Below, one piece after another: positions 8,495 through 18,393 of a stretch of 64,000 nucleotides of DNA. Both the position numbers and the translations under genes were made by a program. Source of the DNA: Spirosoma terrae (lineage in GTDB: Bacteria; Bacteroidota; Bacteroidia; Cytophagales; Spirosomataceae); contig NZ_JAAFZH010000004.1 of NCBI RefSeq assembly GCF_010435915.1, forward strand, positions 248,001 to 312,000, given 5' to 3'. Below the pieces are notes generated by a model. It saw nothing but the letters and a program-made list of their open reading frames with translations. It was not told the origin of the DNA and searched no databases. Each line of letters begins with the position of its first letter. Within the stretch, counting starts at the first letter, position 1.

Positions 8495-10702
8495 ATGTTA
8501 AAGAAAGAAGAATTAGATACGAAGACTCTGTCTGAGCTTCACCCCATTGCCGAACAATTTGGTATACGTAATATTGCCAAATTCACGAAAGAAAAACTCA
8601 TATACGAAATTATAAAACAACAATCGGAGCGCCCCGGCCCCGAGGAGCAACCACAAATTGAAGAAGTACCCCGGCGCGGTCGAAGAACAAAACCGACAGC
8701 CGCGTCGAAAGAAGTTGCTTCAGAAGCCGTTCCTGCTCAAGTAGAATCGCCTGCTCCTCAAGTAGCTGAAAGTGCACCATCACCACGTACACGTCAGCGC
8801 GTTCGTAGAGATGCCGACGCAGCCGATATTCCTGCGCCGACTCCAGAAGATGGCATGACAGCTACTGCGGAAACAGCTGCTATTGAATCAACTCCTGGGA
8901 CTTTCCCTACCGATACCCAACCCTTAGCAGCAGCAGAGCCGGTTTCAGAGCCAGCCGTTACAGAACCAGCGGTAGCCGCTGTCAGTGAACGTAGTGAGTC
9001 AGTACAGCCGGTTCGTAACAGGAATGAAAATAACCGCGACCGTAATAATGCAAATCCGTCATTCCGGTCAAACGAGTCAGGTCAACGTAACGACCGGACG
9101 AATAATCCCAATAATCGGCCGGATGCCAACCGCCAGCGTCGGGCCGATGGTCCACGCGATGGCAATAATCGGCCTCGTTTAGAGCACAATCGGGATAACA
9201 ACTCAACGGATAGAAATCAGCGGGATACGAACCGTCGGGACTTCGGAACACGAGATAAAGATGCCGGTGGTTCAGAGCGCAGCTTTCGGGAACAGCGTCC
9301 ACGTACTCAGCGCCCAGTAACGGATGATACCGCGCTCACACTCGCCAGTACGCCGGAGGATGAATTCCTGACCCCAACAGTGATTTCAGAAGATAATGCA
9401 GCAAACGTAGCTACGTCCAGTGAGCCTGCACCAACTACTGATCCGGATGTACCAACGCCAGAATTAACCATCGATCCGCAACAGGGCCTCCCTCAGAACC
9501 AGCCGCAAGCTCAGCAACCTAACCGGGATGCCCAGGAGTACCAGAATCGGATACGTCGTCAATATAACCAGCATATCCGCGAGTTTGACGGCATTATCGA
9601 CAATGAAGGCGTCCTGGAAATTATGCAGGATGGCGGGTATGGGTTTCTTCGTTCTGCCGATTATAATTACCTGGCTAGTCCGGATGATATTTACGTATCG
9701 CCATCACAGATTAAACTTTTTGGCCTCAAAACTGGCGATACAGTTCGGGGAGCAATACGTCCCCCCAAAGAGGGCGAAAAATATTTCGCTCTGCTACGTG
9801 TTTCAACGGTAAATGGAAAAACGACGGAAGAAATTCGGGATCGGATTCCTTTTGAATACTTAACACCGCTGTTTCCAGACGAACAACTGCACCTTAGTAA
9901 CCGCCCTGAGAACTACTCGTCGCGCGTGCTGGACCTCTTTGCTCCTATTGGAAAAGGTCAGCGGGGAATGATTGTTGCCCAGCCTAAAACGGGTAAAACA
10001 GTTCTGCTAAAAGAAATTGCCAACGCCATTACCAAAAACCACCCAGAGGTTTATCTGATTGTACTGCTAATCGATGAACGTCCGGAAGAAGTAACTGATA
10101 TGGCACGTAGCGTCAATGCCGAAGTTATTTCCTCTACGTTCGATGAGCAGGCTGACCGACATGTTAAAGTATCGAGCATGGTGCTTGAGAAAGCAAAACG
10201 GATGGTGGAATGTGGTCATGACGTAGTCATTCTGCTTGACTCGATCACTCGCTTGGCGCGTGCGTATAATACGGTTGTGCCATCATCAGGAAAAATTCTT
10301 TCCGGTGGTGTGGACGCTAATGCCTTGCACCGGCCCAAACGCTTCTTTGGCGCAGCACGTAACGTCGAAAATGGCGGTTCGCTCACCATTATTGCTACGG
10401 CCCTGATCGACACAGGTTCGAAAATGGACGAAGTTATTTTTGAAGAATTCAAAGGTACTGGCAATATGGAACTTCAGCTTGATCGTAAACTGGCTAATAA
10501 ACGAGTTTATCCAGCCGTTGACGTATTAGCTTCTGGAACACGTCGGGAAGATTTGCTACTTGACAAAGAAACACTGCAACGTGTCTGGATTCTGCGCAAA
10601 CACATGGCCGACATGAATCCAATGGAAACCATGGATTTCCTGCTCGAGCGAATGAAAGGCACCCGTAGCAACGAGGAGTTCCTGATTTCGATGAATCGGT
10701 AA
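8495..10702 (+). CDS. rho: Transcription termination factor Rho with very long disordered insert
   Basis: Hexameric RNA helicase that ends transcription at Rho-dependent sites. Domains: Rho-N, SAP-like (residues 4-42, [21 protein letters not shown]); a low-complexity region of about 310 residues (45-355) rich in Pro, Ala, Glu, then Asn, Arg, Asp; a cold-shock-like RNA-binding domain (about 360-435, [22 protein letters not shown]); and the ATPase with Walker [12 protein letters not shown] (about 494-504), Walker [18 protein letters not shown], and the Q/R-loop region [29 protein letters not shown]. coli Rho is about 419 residues, so the 735 here are due to the insert. Bacteroides Rho is known to carry a similar disordered region that drives condensate formation. 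A giant hairpin follows the stop codon. Confidence 0.97.
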   Translation: MLKKEELDTKTLSELHPIAEQFGIRNIAKFTKEKLIYEIIKQQSERPGPEEQPQIEEVPRRGRRTKPTAASKEVASEAVPAQVESPAPQVAESAPSPRTRQRVRRDADAADIPAPTPEDGMTATAETAAIESTPGTFPTDTQPLAAAEPVSEPAVTEPAVAAVSERSESVQPVRNRNENNRDRNNANPSFRSNESGQRNDRTNNPNNRPDANRQRRADGPRDGNNRPRLEHNRDNNSTDRNQRDTNRRDFGTRDKDAGGSERSFREQRPRTQRPVTDDTALTLASTPEDEFLTPTVISEDNAANVATSSEPAPTTDPDVPTPELTIDPQQGLPQNQPQAQQPNRDAQEYQNRIRRQYNQHIREFDGIIDNEGVLEIMQDGGYGFLRSADYNYLASPDDIYVSPSQIKLFGLKTGDTVRGAIRPPKEGEKYFALLRVSTVNGKTTEEIRDRIPFEYLTPLFPDEQLHLSNRPENYSSRVLDLFAPIGKGQRGMIVAQPKTGKTVLLKEIANAITKNHPEVYLIVLLIDERPEEVTDMARSVNAEVISSTFDEQADRHVKVSSMVLEKAKRMVECGHDVVILLDSITRLARAYNTVVPSSGKILSGGVDANALHRPKRFFGAARNVENGGSLTIIATALIDTGSKMDEVIFEEFKGTGNMELQLDRKLANKRVYPAVDVLASGTRREDLLLDKETLQRVWILRKHMADMNPMETMDFLLERMKGTRSNEEFLISMNR

Positions 10703-10770
10703 TCACCATCGTCGCAAAAAAAAACCGCTTCCCGTATAGAGAAGCGGCTTTTTTTTGCGACGATGGTGAT
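10702..10770 (+). terminator. Extended 30-bp hairpin after rho
   Basis: The left arm 10702-10731 and right arm 10741-10770 pair over 30 positions with a single A/C mismatch (10724 against 10748), leaving a nine-base loop. The arm contains nine A residues facing a run of eight T, so the inner GC stem followed by U8 is a classical terminator, with the AT part and a further 14 bp (ATCACCATCGTCGC/complement) forming an unusually long extension. It starts in the last base of the rho stop codon. Confidence 0.85.
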
Positions 10771-10915
10771 TATGTCAATCAATAAATGGTATGGATAGCT
10801 TTGGAAAAGCTATTTCAAATATCATTCGCATACGTAAGTGTCCATATCCCCCATTTGGGGGATTTTTTAATAAATGTTTATTCTCATCTTTGAGTGTATA
10901 ACTCCATAAACGATA

Positions 10916-12763
10916 ATGAAACCTGCCTGGCAATGGGTTTTGTGTTTATTCTGTCTACTTTCCACCAAGAGTCAGGGACAGGAATGTCTTAAGATAGGGG
11001 AATCGTTCAAAAGTTCATTCTTAACGGGCTGCCTGACTGTTTTCACCGATTCTACGGGTACAATTCCCCCGGAGAAACTCAATATAAACAACTTTCATAA
11101 GCCTCTAACCGAAACTCCCAATTTTGGTACGGATGGGCTCACTCACTGGCTTTTATTTTCCTGCAAAAATGAAAGTCATCTATCGAAAAAGCTTATTGTT
11201 GAAGTTGACATTGTGTATGCTGACGCCATGAGTTTTTATGTATTCGATGGTCCAACACTCATTCAGAAAATTGAGCGGGATAGTTGGCACACGTATATCT
11301 GGGACCGTAAAGTTCCTTCCCGTTATTTTGCCTTTCCTCTTGCCCTGGAACCCAGCCAGTCTGTTCGAGTTTTTATATCGGCGCGAGAACGCGGAGGAAC
11401 ATTGGTTCTCCCTGTTTCGGTTTGGGACAATAAAACATTTACCCAGCGTGCGACCCGCGAAACATTAACCTTCCTCGCGCCAGCAACCTTGCTTTTCTTC
11501 CTGGCGATTATTAGTTTGATTCTCTATGTATTATACCCTAGTCCCTTATGGATTTTTTATGCCTTACATGCCGTTGGTACAAGCCTTTATATTCTGAATA
11601 TTGAAGGATTTCTAGCTCACTATACCCCTCCTCCTTTTAATTCCATTAAGGGTTACGCAATAGGAGCTTCCCTGAGTTGGCTCGCTAATCTGTTCTTTGC
11701 TTATTATTTTGTTTATAAACCCTTCCCGAAAACACCCTCCTGGATCGTATCAGCTAACAACATTTTTATCAGCATGCATGCAGTCTGGCTATTTATTGTT
11801 TTCGCTACCCCTTTCCAAGAACATGCTGCGAATATTAGCCTGATAATGAATGGATTTTCGGTTGTATTCATGTTCTCCTGTCTTCTCTTTTGTGCTATAC
11901 GCGGTAGTCAGGATGCACTCTTATACACGATTGGTATTGGCCCCCTGTTGCTATCTATTTTCATCAGAATATTGAATAGCGCCGATTTATTTCCAGTCCA
12001 GACCTGGCATTATTATTTCCGTTATTATGCGCCATTATTCGAAATCATTGTGCTCGGTATCGGTACCTTACAACAACTTATCCGCGATCGCGAAGCCACG
12101 TTAAAACGGCTTGATGCAGCCCAGAAAGAAGTAATCTTCGCCCAGGATTCTGAACGAGAACGAATTGCCGCCGATCTGCATGACGACTTAGGCGGTGTTA
12201 TTGCAACGCTCGGCCATCAACTCGATCAGAGTCTACAAATCAATTCTATTGATACACTAAAACAGAAAATTCAATCTATTAAAGTAACTACTTCTCAGGC
12301 TGGCGACAAGGTTCGCAGTATTGCCCATAACCTGATGCCGCCCGATTTTGAACGTCTCGGTTTAATTGGTAGCGTACAGCAGTTAGTCCAGTCAATGAAT
12401 GATAATCGCTTTACATTTGAAGTATTTGGACTCACTCGCCGGTTAGCACCTCCAGTTGAACTAAACGCTTACCGGATTGTATCAGAATTGATCCATAATG
12501 TACAGAAACATGCTCAGGCCCAGCGTGTCTCCGTTCAACTATTGTATCATACAGACAGTGTTTGTATTGTTATTGACGATGATGGTTTGGGTAGCCGAGC
12601 AACAAAAAAAACGGACAAACCGGTAGGTATTGGTTTAAAAAATATATCTTCAAGGGTGAATTACCTGCGTGCCCATTGGCACATCGATTCGTCCGAGCAG
12701 GGAACAACCACTATTGTCGATATCCCGTATGACTACGTCCCTGGCCAGCATTCTGATCGCTGA
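10916..12763 (+). CDS. 7TMR-DISM sensor histidine kinase
   Basis: A 615-residue membrane sensor kinase. Signal peptide (1-21), an extracellular 7TMR-DISM type 2 beta-sandwich domain (about 25-170, carbohydrate-binding-like fold in the family), seven membrane helices (about 180-390), a short coiled coil, then HisKA_3 with the phosphoacceptor histidine in RERIAADLHDDLGG, and an HATPase_c domain with N-box ELIHNVQKHA and G-box DDDGLG / GIGLKNISSRV. These kinases pair with NarL-type regulators, and the next gene is one, overlapping by 35 bases. The ligand is unknown. Low-GC codons and a long upstream gap after the rho hairpin suggest an independent promoter. Confidence 0.93.
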   Translation: MKPAWQWVLCLFCLLSTKSQGQECLKIGESFKSSFLTGCLTVFTDSTGTIPPEKLNINNFHKPLTETPNFGTDGLTHWLLFSCKNESHLSKKLIVEVDIVYADAMSFYVFDGPTLIQKIERDSWHTYIWDRKVPSRYFAFPLALEPSQSVRVFISARERGGTLVLPVSVWDNKTFTQRATRETLTFLAPATLLFFLAIISLILYVLYPSPLWIFYALHAVGTSLYILNIEGFLAHYTPPPFNSIKGYAIGASLSWLANLFFAYYFVYKPFPKTPSWIVSANNIFISMHAVWLFIVFATPFQEHAANISLIMNGFSVVFMFSCLLFCAIRGSQDALLYTIGIGPLLLSIFIRILNSADLFPVQTWHYYFRYYAPLFEIIVLGIGTLQQLIRDREATLKRLDAAQKEVIFAQDSERERIAADLHDDLGGVIATLGHQLDQSLQINSIDTLKQKIQSIKVTTSQAGDKVRSIAHNLMPPDFERLGLIGSVQQLVQSMNDNRFTFEVFGLTRRLAPPVELNAYRIVSELIHNVQKHAQAQRVSVQLLYHTDSVCIVIDDDGLGSRATKKTDKPVGIGLKNISSRVNYLRAHWHIDSSEQGTTTIVDIPYDYVPGQHSDR

Positions 12764-13358
12764 TGACCACCGACTGTTCAACGACGCTGTGGCTACTATG
12801 CTTCGGCCCATGTTTAAATCTATCTGGCAAACATTTGATGGCCGTGATTTGCTCTATGCTATTCAAACCCATTCGCCTGACTTACTCCTCCTCGATATCA
12901 ATCTACCCAATCTAAATGGCATTGAAGCAGCCCGAATACTTCGTCGAAATACGCCTTCGCTCAAAATAATTCTGGTCACGATGTATAATCACTCTCATTT
13001 TGTGAGTGAAGCAAAATCAATAGGCCTGGAGGGCTACCTACTGAAAGACTCCCCTTCCGATGTATTGATTGACGGTATTAAGACTGTCTTGTCGGGTGGC
13101 TATTTCTTTGACCCTAAATTGCAGAAACAAAACAATTCAACCGATGACGACTTCGTCAAAGGCTTTTTATTGTCAAGGCGGGAAAAAGACGTAATAAAGG
13201 GATTACTAGCAGGCAAAACCTCTGAACAGATCGCCAATGATTTGTCTATAGCTTACGAAACCGTAAAGAGCCACCGGAAAAACATTTATCTCAAGTTGGG
13301 AATAAATAGCCTGGTTGAATTGATACACATTAGTCGCGAACAAGGCTGGATAAACTAA
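12729..13358 (+). CDS. NarL/LuxR-family response regulator
   Basis: A 209-residue two-component regulator, partner of the preceding kinase. The receiver domain (about 8-125) shows ADDH acidic residues, the phosphoacceptor Asp in LLLLDINLP, a Thr in ILVTMYN and Lys in LLKDSP. The LuxR-type helix-turn-helix is at the end: LSRREKDVIKGLLAGKTSEQIANDLSIAYETVKSHRKNIYLKLG. I chose the ATG at 12729 because it places the receiver motif at the usual distance; an upstream in-frame ATG at 12669 lies deeper inside the kinase gene. Targets are unknown; the sterol desaturase-like gene downstream is a candidate by position only. Confidence 0.93.
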   Translation: MTTSLASILIADDHRLFNDAVATMLRPMFKSIWQTFDGRDLLYAIQTHSPDLLLLDINLPNLNGIEAARILRRNTPSLKIILVTMYNHSHFVSEAKSIGLEGYLLKDSPSDVLIDGIKTVLSGGYFFDPKLQKQNNSTDDDFVKGFLLSRREKDVIKGLLAGKTSEQIANDLSIAYETVKSHRKNIYLKLGINSLVELIHISREQGWIN

Positions 13359-13412
13359 TTCTATTGAATTCTGTTTCCAAAGGCACTAACTTGCACTAAA
13401 ATCAGGACAAAT

Positions 13413-14333
13413 ATGAAAGATTTAATTCAATATGCGATTCCTGGCTTTGTTATTCTCCTGATTACCGAAGTCGTTGTTACGGCTATTCATCAGAAAGATT
13501 ATTACGATGCCAAAGATACGGCCAGTAGCCTGGCTATGGGCATAGGTAACGTAGTGATAGGTACTGTTGGGAAAATGCTCGTTCTGGGAACATATACGTT
13601 AGTATATACCTACCGACTCTTCACGGTCGATATGACGCAGTGGTGGGCGTGGCTGGTTTTATTTTTTGCCGACGATTTTAGCTATTACTGGTTTCATCGA
13701 ATTAGCCATAGTAGCCGTTATTTCTGGGCCTCGCACGTAGTACATCATTCGTCGATGAAATATAATCTGGGAACGGCGCTCCGGCAAACCTGGACGGGCA
13801 ACCTCAGTGGCGCTTTTCTCTTCTGGATCTGGTTGCCCTTGATCGGATTTTCGCCAATAGCCGTTATGACGATGCAGTCCATTAGTCTGCTCTATCAATT
13901 TTGGATTCATACTGAGCACATTAACAAACTTCCTGCCCCTATCGAATTTTTGTTTAATACGCCATCCCATCATAGGGTACATCATGGTTCCGACCTGGCT
14001 TACCTCGATAAAAACCATGCTGGCGTATTGATCATCTGGGATCGGTTATTCGGTACGTTCGAATCGGAAAAACAACGCCCCACATATGGATTAACGAAAA
14101 ATGTAAACTCACATAATCCACTACGTATTGCTTTTCATGAATGGATCGACATTGGTAGAGACCTCCGACAAGCAAGGTCTGTTCGTCATTTCTTGGGCTA
14201 TCTTTTTGGGCCACCGGGCTGGAGTCACGACGGTTCCAGGAAGACGACCCGCCAATTGCTGAACGAACAGAAAGGCAATCATACCAAAGCTGTCTCACTC
14301 ACCCATAACCATTCAATCGATAGCGCAACCTGA
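13413..14333 (+). CDS. Sterol desaturase / fatty acid hydroxylase family membrane protein
   Basis: Membrane-bound di-iron oxygenase family, 306 residues with about four membrane helices in the first 190 residues. The eight-histidine signature is present: HRISH, HVVHHSS and HRVHH, plus nearby single histidines (HTEH). Family members hydroxylate or desaturate lipid substrates; the substrate here is unknown (candidates are fatty acid, carotenoid or ether lipid). The C-terminal 80 residues are soluble and basic. It lies 54 bases after the response regulator on the same strand, so it may share its transcript, and 25 bases before a predicted barrel gene. Confidence 0.9.
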   Translation: MKDLIQYAIPGFVILLITEVVVTAIHQKDYYDAKDTASSLAMGIGNVVIGTVGKMLVLGTYTLVYTYRLFTVDMTQWWAWLVLFFADDFSYYWFHRISHSSRYFWASHVVHHSSMKYNLGTALRQTWTGNLSGAFLFWIWLPLIGFSPIAVMTMQSISLLYQFWIHTEHINKLPAPIEFLFNTPSHHRVHHGSDLAYLDKNHAGVLIIWDRLFGTFESEKQRPTYGLTKNVNSHNPLRIAFHEWIDIGRDLRQARSVRHFLGYLFGPPGWSHDGSRKTTRQLLNEQKGNHTKAVSLTHNHSIDSAT

Positions 14334-14358
14334 GCGACTGTTTTTTCGTTAAGGCACT

Positions 14359-15060
14359 ATGGTAAATTCGTTGCTGCTTGCTTGTTTGATGATACAGCCT
14401 TCTGCTGATTCGCTGCCACCAGTGGATTCAGCTAAAAATGTTCGTCCAATTATTAAACAAGCGTTCAACCTCGACTTTAGAAATTCGTTTCTAAAACAAC
14501 AACCGGTCAATGTTTGGGGAATAAATGCGGGTATCCAGTTTGGGGCAAAGCGCCATGAACTTACGCTTGGCTATTATTGGCTGAGCTACGCTACGTATCT
14601 GCGACTGATCGACTGGCGACGAAATGCAGCCCAACGAATTAACCTCGGCTACTACACACGTACCGACCTGTGGTTCATTAGCTTGCTTTACTGGCGAAAT
14701 ATCACCAACAATCAACGCTGGGTTATCAGTGTACCAGTCGAAATTGGTGGTGGAGTAGCGTATGCGCTACCCCATGATCTCCGGCAGGATAACCCCATTG
14801 ACCGTACCAAACGCGATTTTTTCATTCCCATTCAAGTTGGTACGTATGCCCAGTGGAAAGCCACTCGATGGGTAGGGCTAAGTGCTCAACTTGGCTACCG
14901 TTATTCCATCTTCAGAAGTGATATAAAGCAAAACTTCAACGGCACGTATTACAGCGTTGGTGTTACGGTATATCCGGCGCTTTTTATTGACCTCTGGAAA
15001 GCCATTACCAAGAAAGCCCGCATCTCCCCTATCCATCCTCCCCAATTCGGCAAAAAGTAG
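14359..15060 (+). CDS. Predicted outer-membrane barrel protein, unknown function
   Basis: A 233-residue protein with a weak N-terminal signal (MVNSLLLACLMIQPSADS) and repeated strand-like segments with Tyr, Trp and Arg at alternating positions (LGYYWLSYATYLRLIDWR, LGYYTRTDLWFISLLYWR), typical of small outer-membrane barrels. No family motif recognised. It follows the hydroxylase by 25 bases and probably shares its transcript. It converges with a GNAT gene on the other strand. Confidence 0.7.
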   Translation: MVNSLLLACLMIQPSADSLPPVDSAKNVRPIIKQAFNLDFRNSFLKQQPVNVWGINAGIQFGAKRHELTLGYYWLSYATYLRLIDWRRNAAQRINLGYYTRTDLWFISLLYWRNITNNQRWVISVPVEIGGGVAYALPHDLRQDNPIDRTKRDFFIPIQVGTYAQWKATRWVGLSAQLGYRYSIFRSDIKQNFNGTYYSVGVTVYPALFIDLWKAITKKARISPIHPPQFGKK

Positions 15061-15080
15061 GATTACGAATGAGATCGGCC

Positions 15081-15392
15081 TTAAAAATCGTCCACACTAT
15101 ATTCGCTGGAAACAACTCGGTTCCAATCGGGGTGCCGTTTCAGATAGGCCGCTACAAAAGGACATAGCGGGACAATTTTCAGGTTGTGGTGCTCTACGTA
15201 GTTCAATACTCCTTCTACTAAACGCGTCCCAATTCCTTTTCCGCTCAACTCCGGATCAACCTCCGTATGAACGAGGGCCAGCGTGTCATCATCAATTGCC
15301 TGGTAAACAACAAACGATATTTTTCCATCGGTTTCCAGTTCGAACCGATGCTGGTGACGATTATCATGAATAGCTAAGTCTGTAAGATTCAT
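15081..15392 (-). CDS. YjdJ-type GNAT N-acetyltransferase
   Basis: A 103-residue short acetyltransferase of the GCN5-related YjdJ type. The acetyl-CoA-binding loop is seen in HTEVDPELSGKGIGTRLVEGVL (Q/R-x-x-G-x-G/A variant GKGIG), followed by the family-typical KIVPLCPFVAAYLKRHPDW near the C-terminus. The substrate is not known for the family. Monocistronic, convergent with the barrel gene and divergent from the propeller gene. Confidence 0.9.
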   Translation of the reverse strand: MNLTDLAIHDNRHQHRFELETDGKISFVVYQAIDDDTLALVHTEVDPELSGKGIGTRLVEGVLNYVEHHNLKIVPLCPFVAAYLKRHPDWNRVVSSEYSVDDF

Positions 15393-15502
15393 TGACGTGT
15401 TGGTTTATTCGTATCAAGATAGACAAGAAAATTTACCTTTCGTAACCATATCCTATTTACTGCCAGATGGCACACCACACATTCTCCATCTGATTTGTAT
15501 TT

Positions 15503-16783
15503 ATGGATATTACATCGACCAAACGCTATTTTTTTAGCGAGCCCAAACTCCCCTCGTTGTCGCAATTATTGCACTTTGGCATCGCTGTCTACCAGGCCGA
15601 CAAGTGGCGTGAACTTAGTTCGTATATTCGATGGGAGACCAAGCATCGGCTAGGCTTGTTTCCCCGAAACAACTATATCACTTTTTCTGCCGATAAGCCG
15701 TTTAGCATTGATGACTTGTTTGTTAGGGACAACTTATTGTCATCCCGGCTACGTATCAGGCCAGTAAACGAATTGTGGCGTATGGTTCTGTCGGGCACAT
15801 CGAAACGAGCCTGGGCTACTTCCTTCGCCGATGATGTCGCCCTGCATGTAAGCCACGATGGTGGCCAGTCTTTCAGGGAGTGTTTCCGGTTTAATCAGCC
15901 TATTCAATCCCTCTACGTTACTGAAAAACAACATCTCTACGCCTGCTGCTCAGGCATCCTTTTTCGTAGTATTGATTATGGTTACAGTTTCCAGAACGTA
16001 CTGACACTCACCAGTTCAAATAGCTACTTTCTTTACAACAATGGGTTGACCGAACTACCGGACGAAACGCTGGTTTTGGGCGAATATGGGGTCGTGCGCC
16101 AACGTAACAGCTGGCAGAACGTAGCATATATTTATTATTCTACTGATCAGGGCAAAACCTGGGTCAAATCAGATTTTTTGGTTCGCGATGGGGTAAACAA
16201 GCACGTGCATTTAGTAAAATATAGCCCGAATCTGAAAGCATTGCTCTTAACCGATGGCGATAATAAAAAACAGGCATGGATTAACCGATCGCTAGCTAAA
16301 TTAGACCGGGCAGCCGATTGTCAGGGGCAGGGATGGACCCGGTTGAATCGCTCACATTATCAGATGGGTGGTTATCTGTCAATGGCCGAACTCAGCGAAA
16401 CGACATTCCTGGGATCAGACTATCTGGGAGGTACGAATTTTATGGTATCGACAAAAGATGGACTAAATTTCAGCAGGAAAATTATTCCTGATCCCTACCG
16501 GCGGAGCCCCATCATGAATATGGTGACTCGTAAAACAAAAAATGGCCAGGATGAGCTTTGGGCTGTTCTGCATAACAGCATTTCCAGTTTTACCCGTTCC
16601 TTGGTAATGGTCTCCACTGATTCAGGAAAAACATGGCGCCGTGTCATCGACTACGATGGTACCCTGCACGAAATCAAGTTAGTCAGCTCATCGACTCATC
16701 CCGTAGAGCAGTTATATCTGGCTGTTATTACGAAACAGGAAGACAAATTTACGCAGGCCGTCTTCTGCCTGTCGGATGATTGA
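15503..16783 (+). CDS. Sialidase-like (BNR/Asp-box) beta-propeller protein
   Basis: A 426-residue protein with several Asp-box (BNR) motifs of the S-x-D-x-G-x-x-F/W type: HVSHDGGQSF, RSIDYGYSF, YYSTDQGKTW and MVSTDSGKTW. These form the turns of a six-bladed sialidase-like propeller. No signal peptide is visible and I do not see the arginine triad of true sialidases with confidence, so enzymatic activity is not claimed. The stop is followed 50 bases later by a YafY-type regulator on the same strand. Function is unknown. Confidence 0.7.
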   Translation: MDITSTKRYFFSEPKLPSLSQLLHFGIAVYQADKWRELSSYIRWETKHRLGLFPRNNYITFSADKPFSIDDLFVRDNLLSSRLRIRPVNELWRMVLSGTSKRAWATSFADDVALHVSHDGGQSFRECFRFNQPIQSLYVTEKQHLYACCSGILFRSIDYGYSFQNVLTLTSSNSYFLYNNGLTELPDETLVLGEYGVVRQRNSWQNVAYIYYSTDQGKTWVKSDFLVRDGVNKHVHLVKYSPNLKALLLTDGDNKKQAWINRSLAKLDRAADCQGQGWTRLNRSHYQMGGYLSMAELSETTFLGSDYLGGTNFMVSTKDGLNFSRKIIPDPYRRSPIMNMVTRKTKNGQDELWAVLHNSISSFTRSLVMVSTDSGKTWRRVIDYDGTLHEIKLVSSSTHPVEQLYLAVITKQEDKFTQAVFCLSDD

Positions 16784-16833
16784 TTCTTGTTAATACGCTT
16801 TGTTTTTCAGCAGAATCTGCGTTTGTTCGCTTC

Positions 16834-17808
16834 ATGAACCGTCTTGATCGCCTAACGGCTATACTCATTCACTTGCAAACAAAGCGGGTTGTACGTGCAC
16901 AGGAACTTGCGGATCGGTTTGGAATTAGTCTGCGAACGGTTTATCGGGATATTCGATCGCTGGAAGAAGCGGGGGTGCCCATCGGAGCAGAGGCCGGAAT
17001 CGGTTACTTTCTGACCGATTATCACCTACCTCCTGTCATGTTCACTACTACAGAAGCCAGTTCGCTCTTGTTTGCGGCCAGATTGATTGAGAAATGGACC
17101 GACGAATCCACAAAAACGCAGTTTGAGTCGGCCTTATTCAAAATAAAATCAGTACTCAAGCGAACTGACCAAGAGCATCTGGACGACCTGGCCCCAAACG
17201 TTGATATTTCAAAGTCATCGGCTATGCCCGGCTATGCCGATGGCCTGCTTACGCTTAGCCAGCAGGCCATCGCGCAACATCATGTATTACACCTGATTTA
17301 CCATTCATTATACAACGATACTGAAACACAGCGTGAGATTGAGCCCGTTGGCTTGTATCACTATAGCACAACCTGGCATTTGATCGCCTACTGTAGAACC
17401 CGGCAGGATTATCGTGATTTTCGGCTGGATCGTATTCGCACACTAACCAATACAGGTCAACAATTCTCCCGGCGCGACCGGCTTACTCTGCAGGAATACC
17501 TGGAAAAAGTACACCGAAATATCGATATGCCTCTGGTAAGCGTTACAGTTATCTTTCGGAAAACCGTAGCCCGTTTTGTGCAGGATCAGCGACATTCCTG
17601 GGGTTTTGTTGCCGAAGTAGATCTAGGCGATCGCGTTAGAATGCACCTGAACACACCCTATCTGGAAGGGTTTGCCCGCTGGCTCCTTTCCTTTGGTACG
17701 TCGGTCACGATTGAACAACCCGACTCATTGCTGACGTTGATGCACCGGCTGGCCGATGAGGTTAGCGAACACTATTCCGCTGCTTTTGCCGAAGAAATCA
17801 TTAAATAA
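16834..17808 (+). CDS. YafY-type HTH-WYL transcriptional regulator
   Basis: A 324-residue regulator. Winged HTH of the HTH_11 type at residues 3-60 (DRLTAILIHLQTKRVVRAQELADRFGISLRTVYRDIRSLEEAGVPIGA), followed by a WYL domain (about 140-220: LIYHSLYNDTETQREIEPVGLYHYSTTWHLIAYC) and a C-terminal WCX extension. I chose ATG 16834; the longer frame starts with a TTG overlapping the upstream gene and adds no conserved residues. WYL domains are thought to bind ligands, including nucleic acid or nucleotides. The gene heads a probable operon with DUF3224 and VOC proteins, a common arrangement in which this regulator type controls small metabolic enzymes. Confidence 0.92.
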   Translation: MNRLDRLTAILIHLQTKRVVRAQELADRFGISLRTVYRDIRSLEEAGVPIGAEAGIGYFLTDYHLPPVMFTTTEASSLLFAARLIEKWTDESTKTQFESALFKIKSVLKRTDQEHLDDLAPNVDISKSSAMPGYADGLLTLSQQAIAQHHVLHLIYHSLYNDTETQREIEPVGLYHYSTTWHLIAYCRTRQDYRDFRLDRIRTLTNTGQQFSRRDRLTLQEYLEKVHRNIDMPLVSVTVIFRKTVARFVQDQRHSWGFVAEVDLGDRVRMHLNTPYLEGFARWLLSFGTSVTIEQPDSLLTLMHRLADEVSEHYSAAFAEEIIK

Positions 17809-17970
17809 TCATGCCTTGCCTATTGCTGCTGACACACCGTTGTCATGCTGCTGCGATTCCTTTGTGGTGTTACTAAACCAATCACAAAATATACGCAATC
17901 AGGCACCCTACTCCCGTTACGTAAGTAACAGGACTTATGTGGGCGCTTGCTACGGGCAATGAACTCAATT

Positions 17971-18363
17971 ATGAAAGCTACGGCAAAACGAATCTACAAA
18001 ACCTGGAAAGAAGAGCCTTATGATGAACTGGCAGACGCTCCCAAACTAACCCATTCACGCGTTACCAATACGCTCGAAGGAGACATTGAAGGCGAAAGTT
18101 GGGAAGAATACTTATTCATGTATCGACGGGAAGACTCCTGTTCCTTTATTCTGATGGAACGTATTATCGGCAAGTTAGGTGGCCTGAACGGAAGTTTTGT
18201 CGTCCACGGTTATGGTACGTATGAGGACGATGTAGCGCAGGCTGACCTGACTATTATACCAGGAAGCGGCACCGGGCAATTAATTGGATTACGAGGTAGT
18301 GGTCGATTTGTAGCCCCTAAAAATGAATATACCACCGTTACGTTCGACTATCAACTTGATTAA
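17971..18363 (+). CDS. DUF3224 family protein
   Basis: A 130-residue DUF3224 protein; the family adopts a small allene-oxide-cyclase-like barrel and has no proven function. Visible hallmarks are the N-terminal KTWKEEPYDEL, the GSFVVHGYGTYE segment and the C-terminal GSGTGQLIGLRGSGRF glycine-rich run. ATG 17971 aligns best with the family's N-terminus; ATG 17959 is an alternative. It lies between the YafY-type regulator and the VOC gene on the same strand, spaced 30 bases from the latter. Confidence 0.85.
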   Translation: MKATAKRIYKTWKEEPYDELADAPKLTHSRVTNTLEGDIEGESWEEYLFMYRREDSCSFILMERIIGKLGGLNGSFVVHGYGTYEDDVAQADLTIIPGSGTGQLIGLRGSGRFVAPKNEYTTVTFDYQLD

Positions 18364-18393
18364 ACCTTCTGCAATCTGTAAACAATAAATCCG

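Noticed and set aside
15503..16783. A true sialidase
   Set aside because: Asp-box turns are present, but the arginine triad and catalytic tyrosine could not be located and there is no signal peptide.
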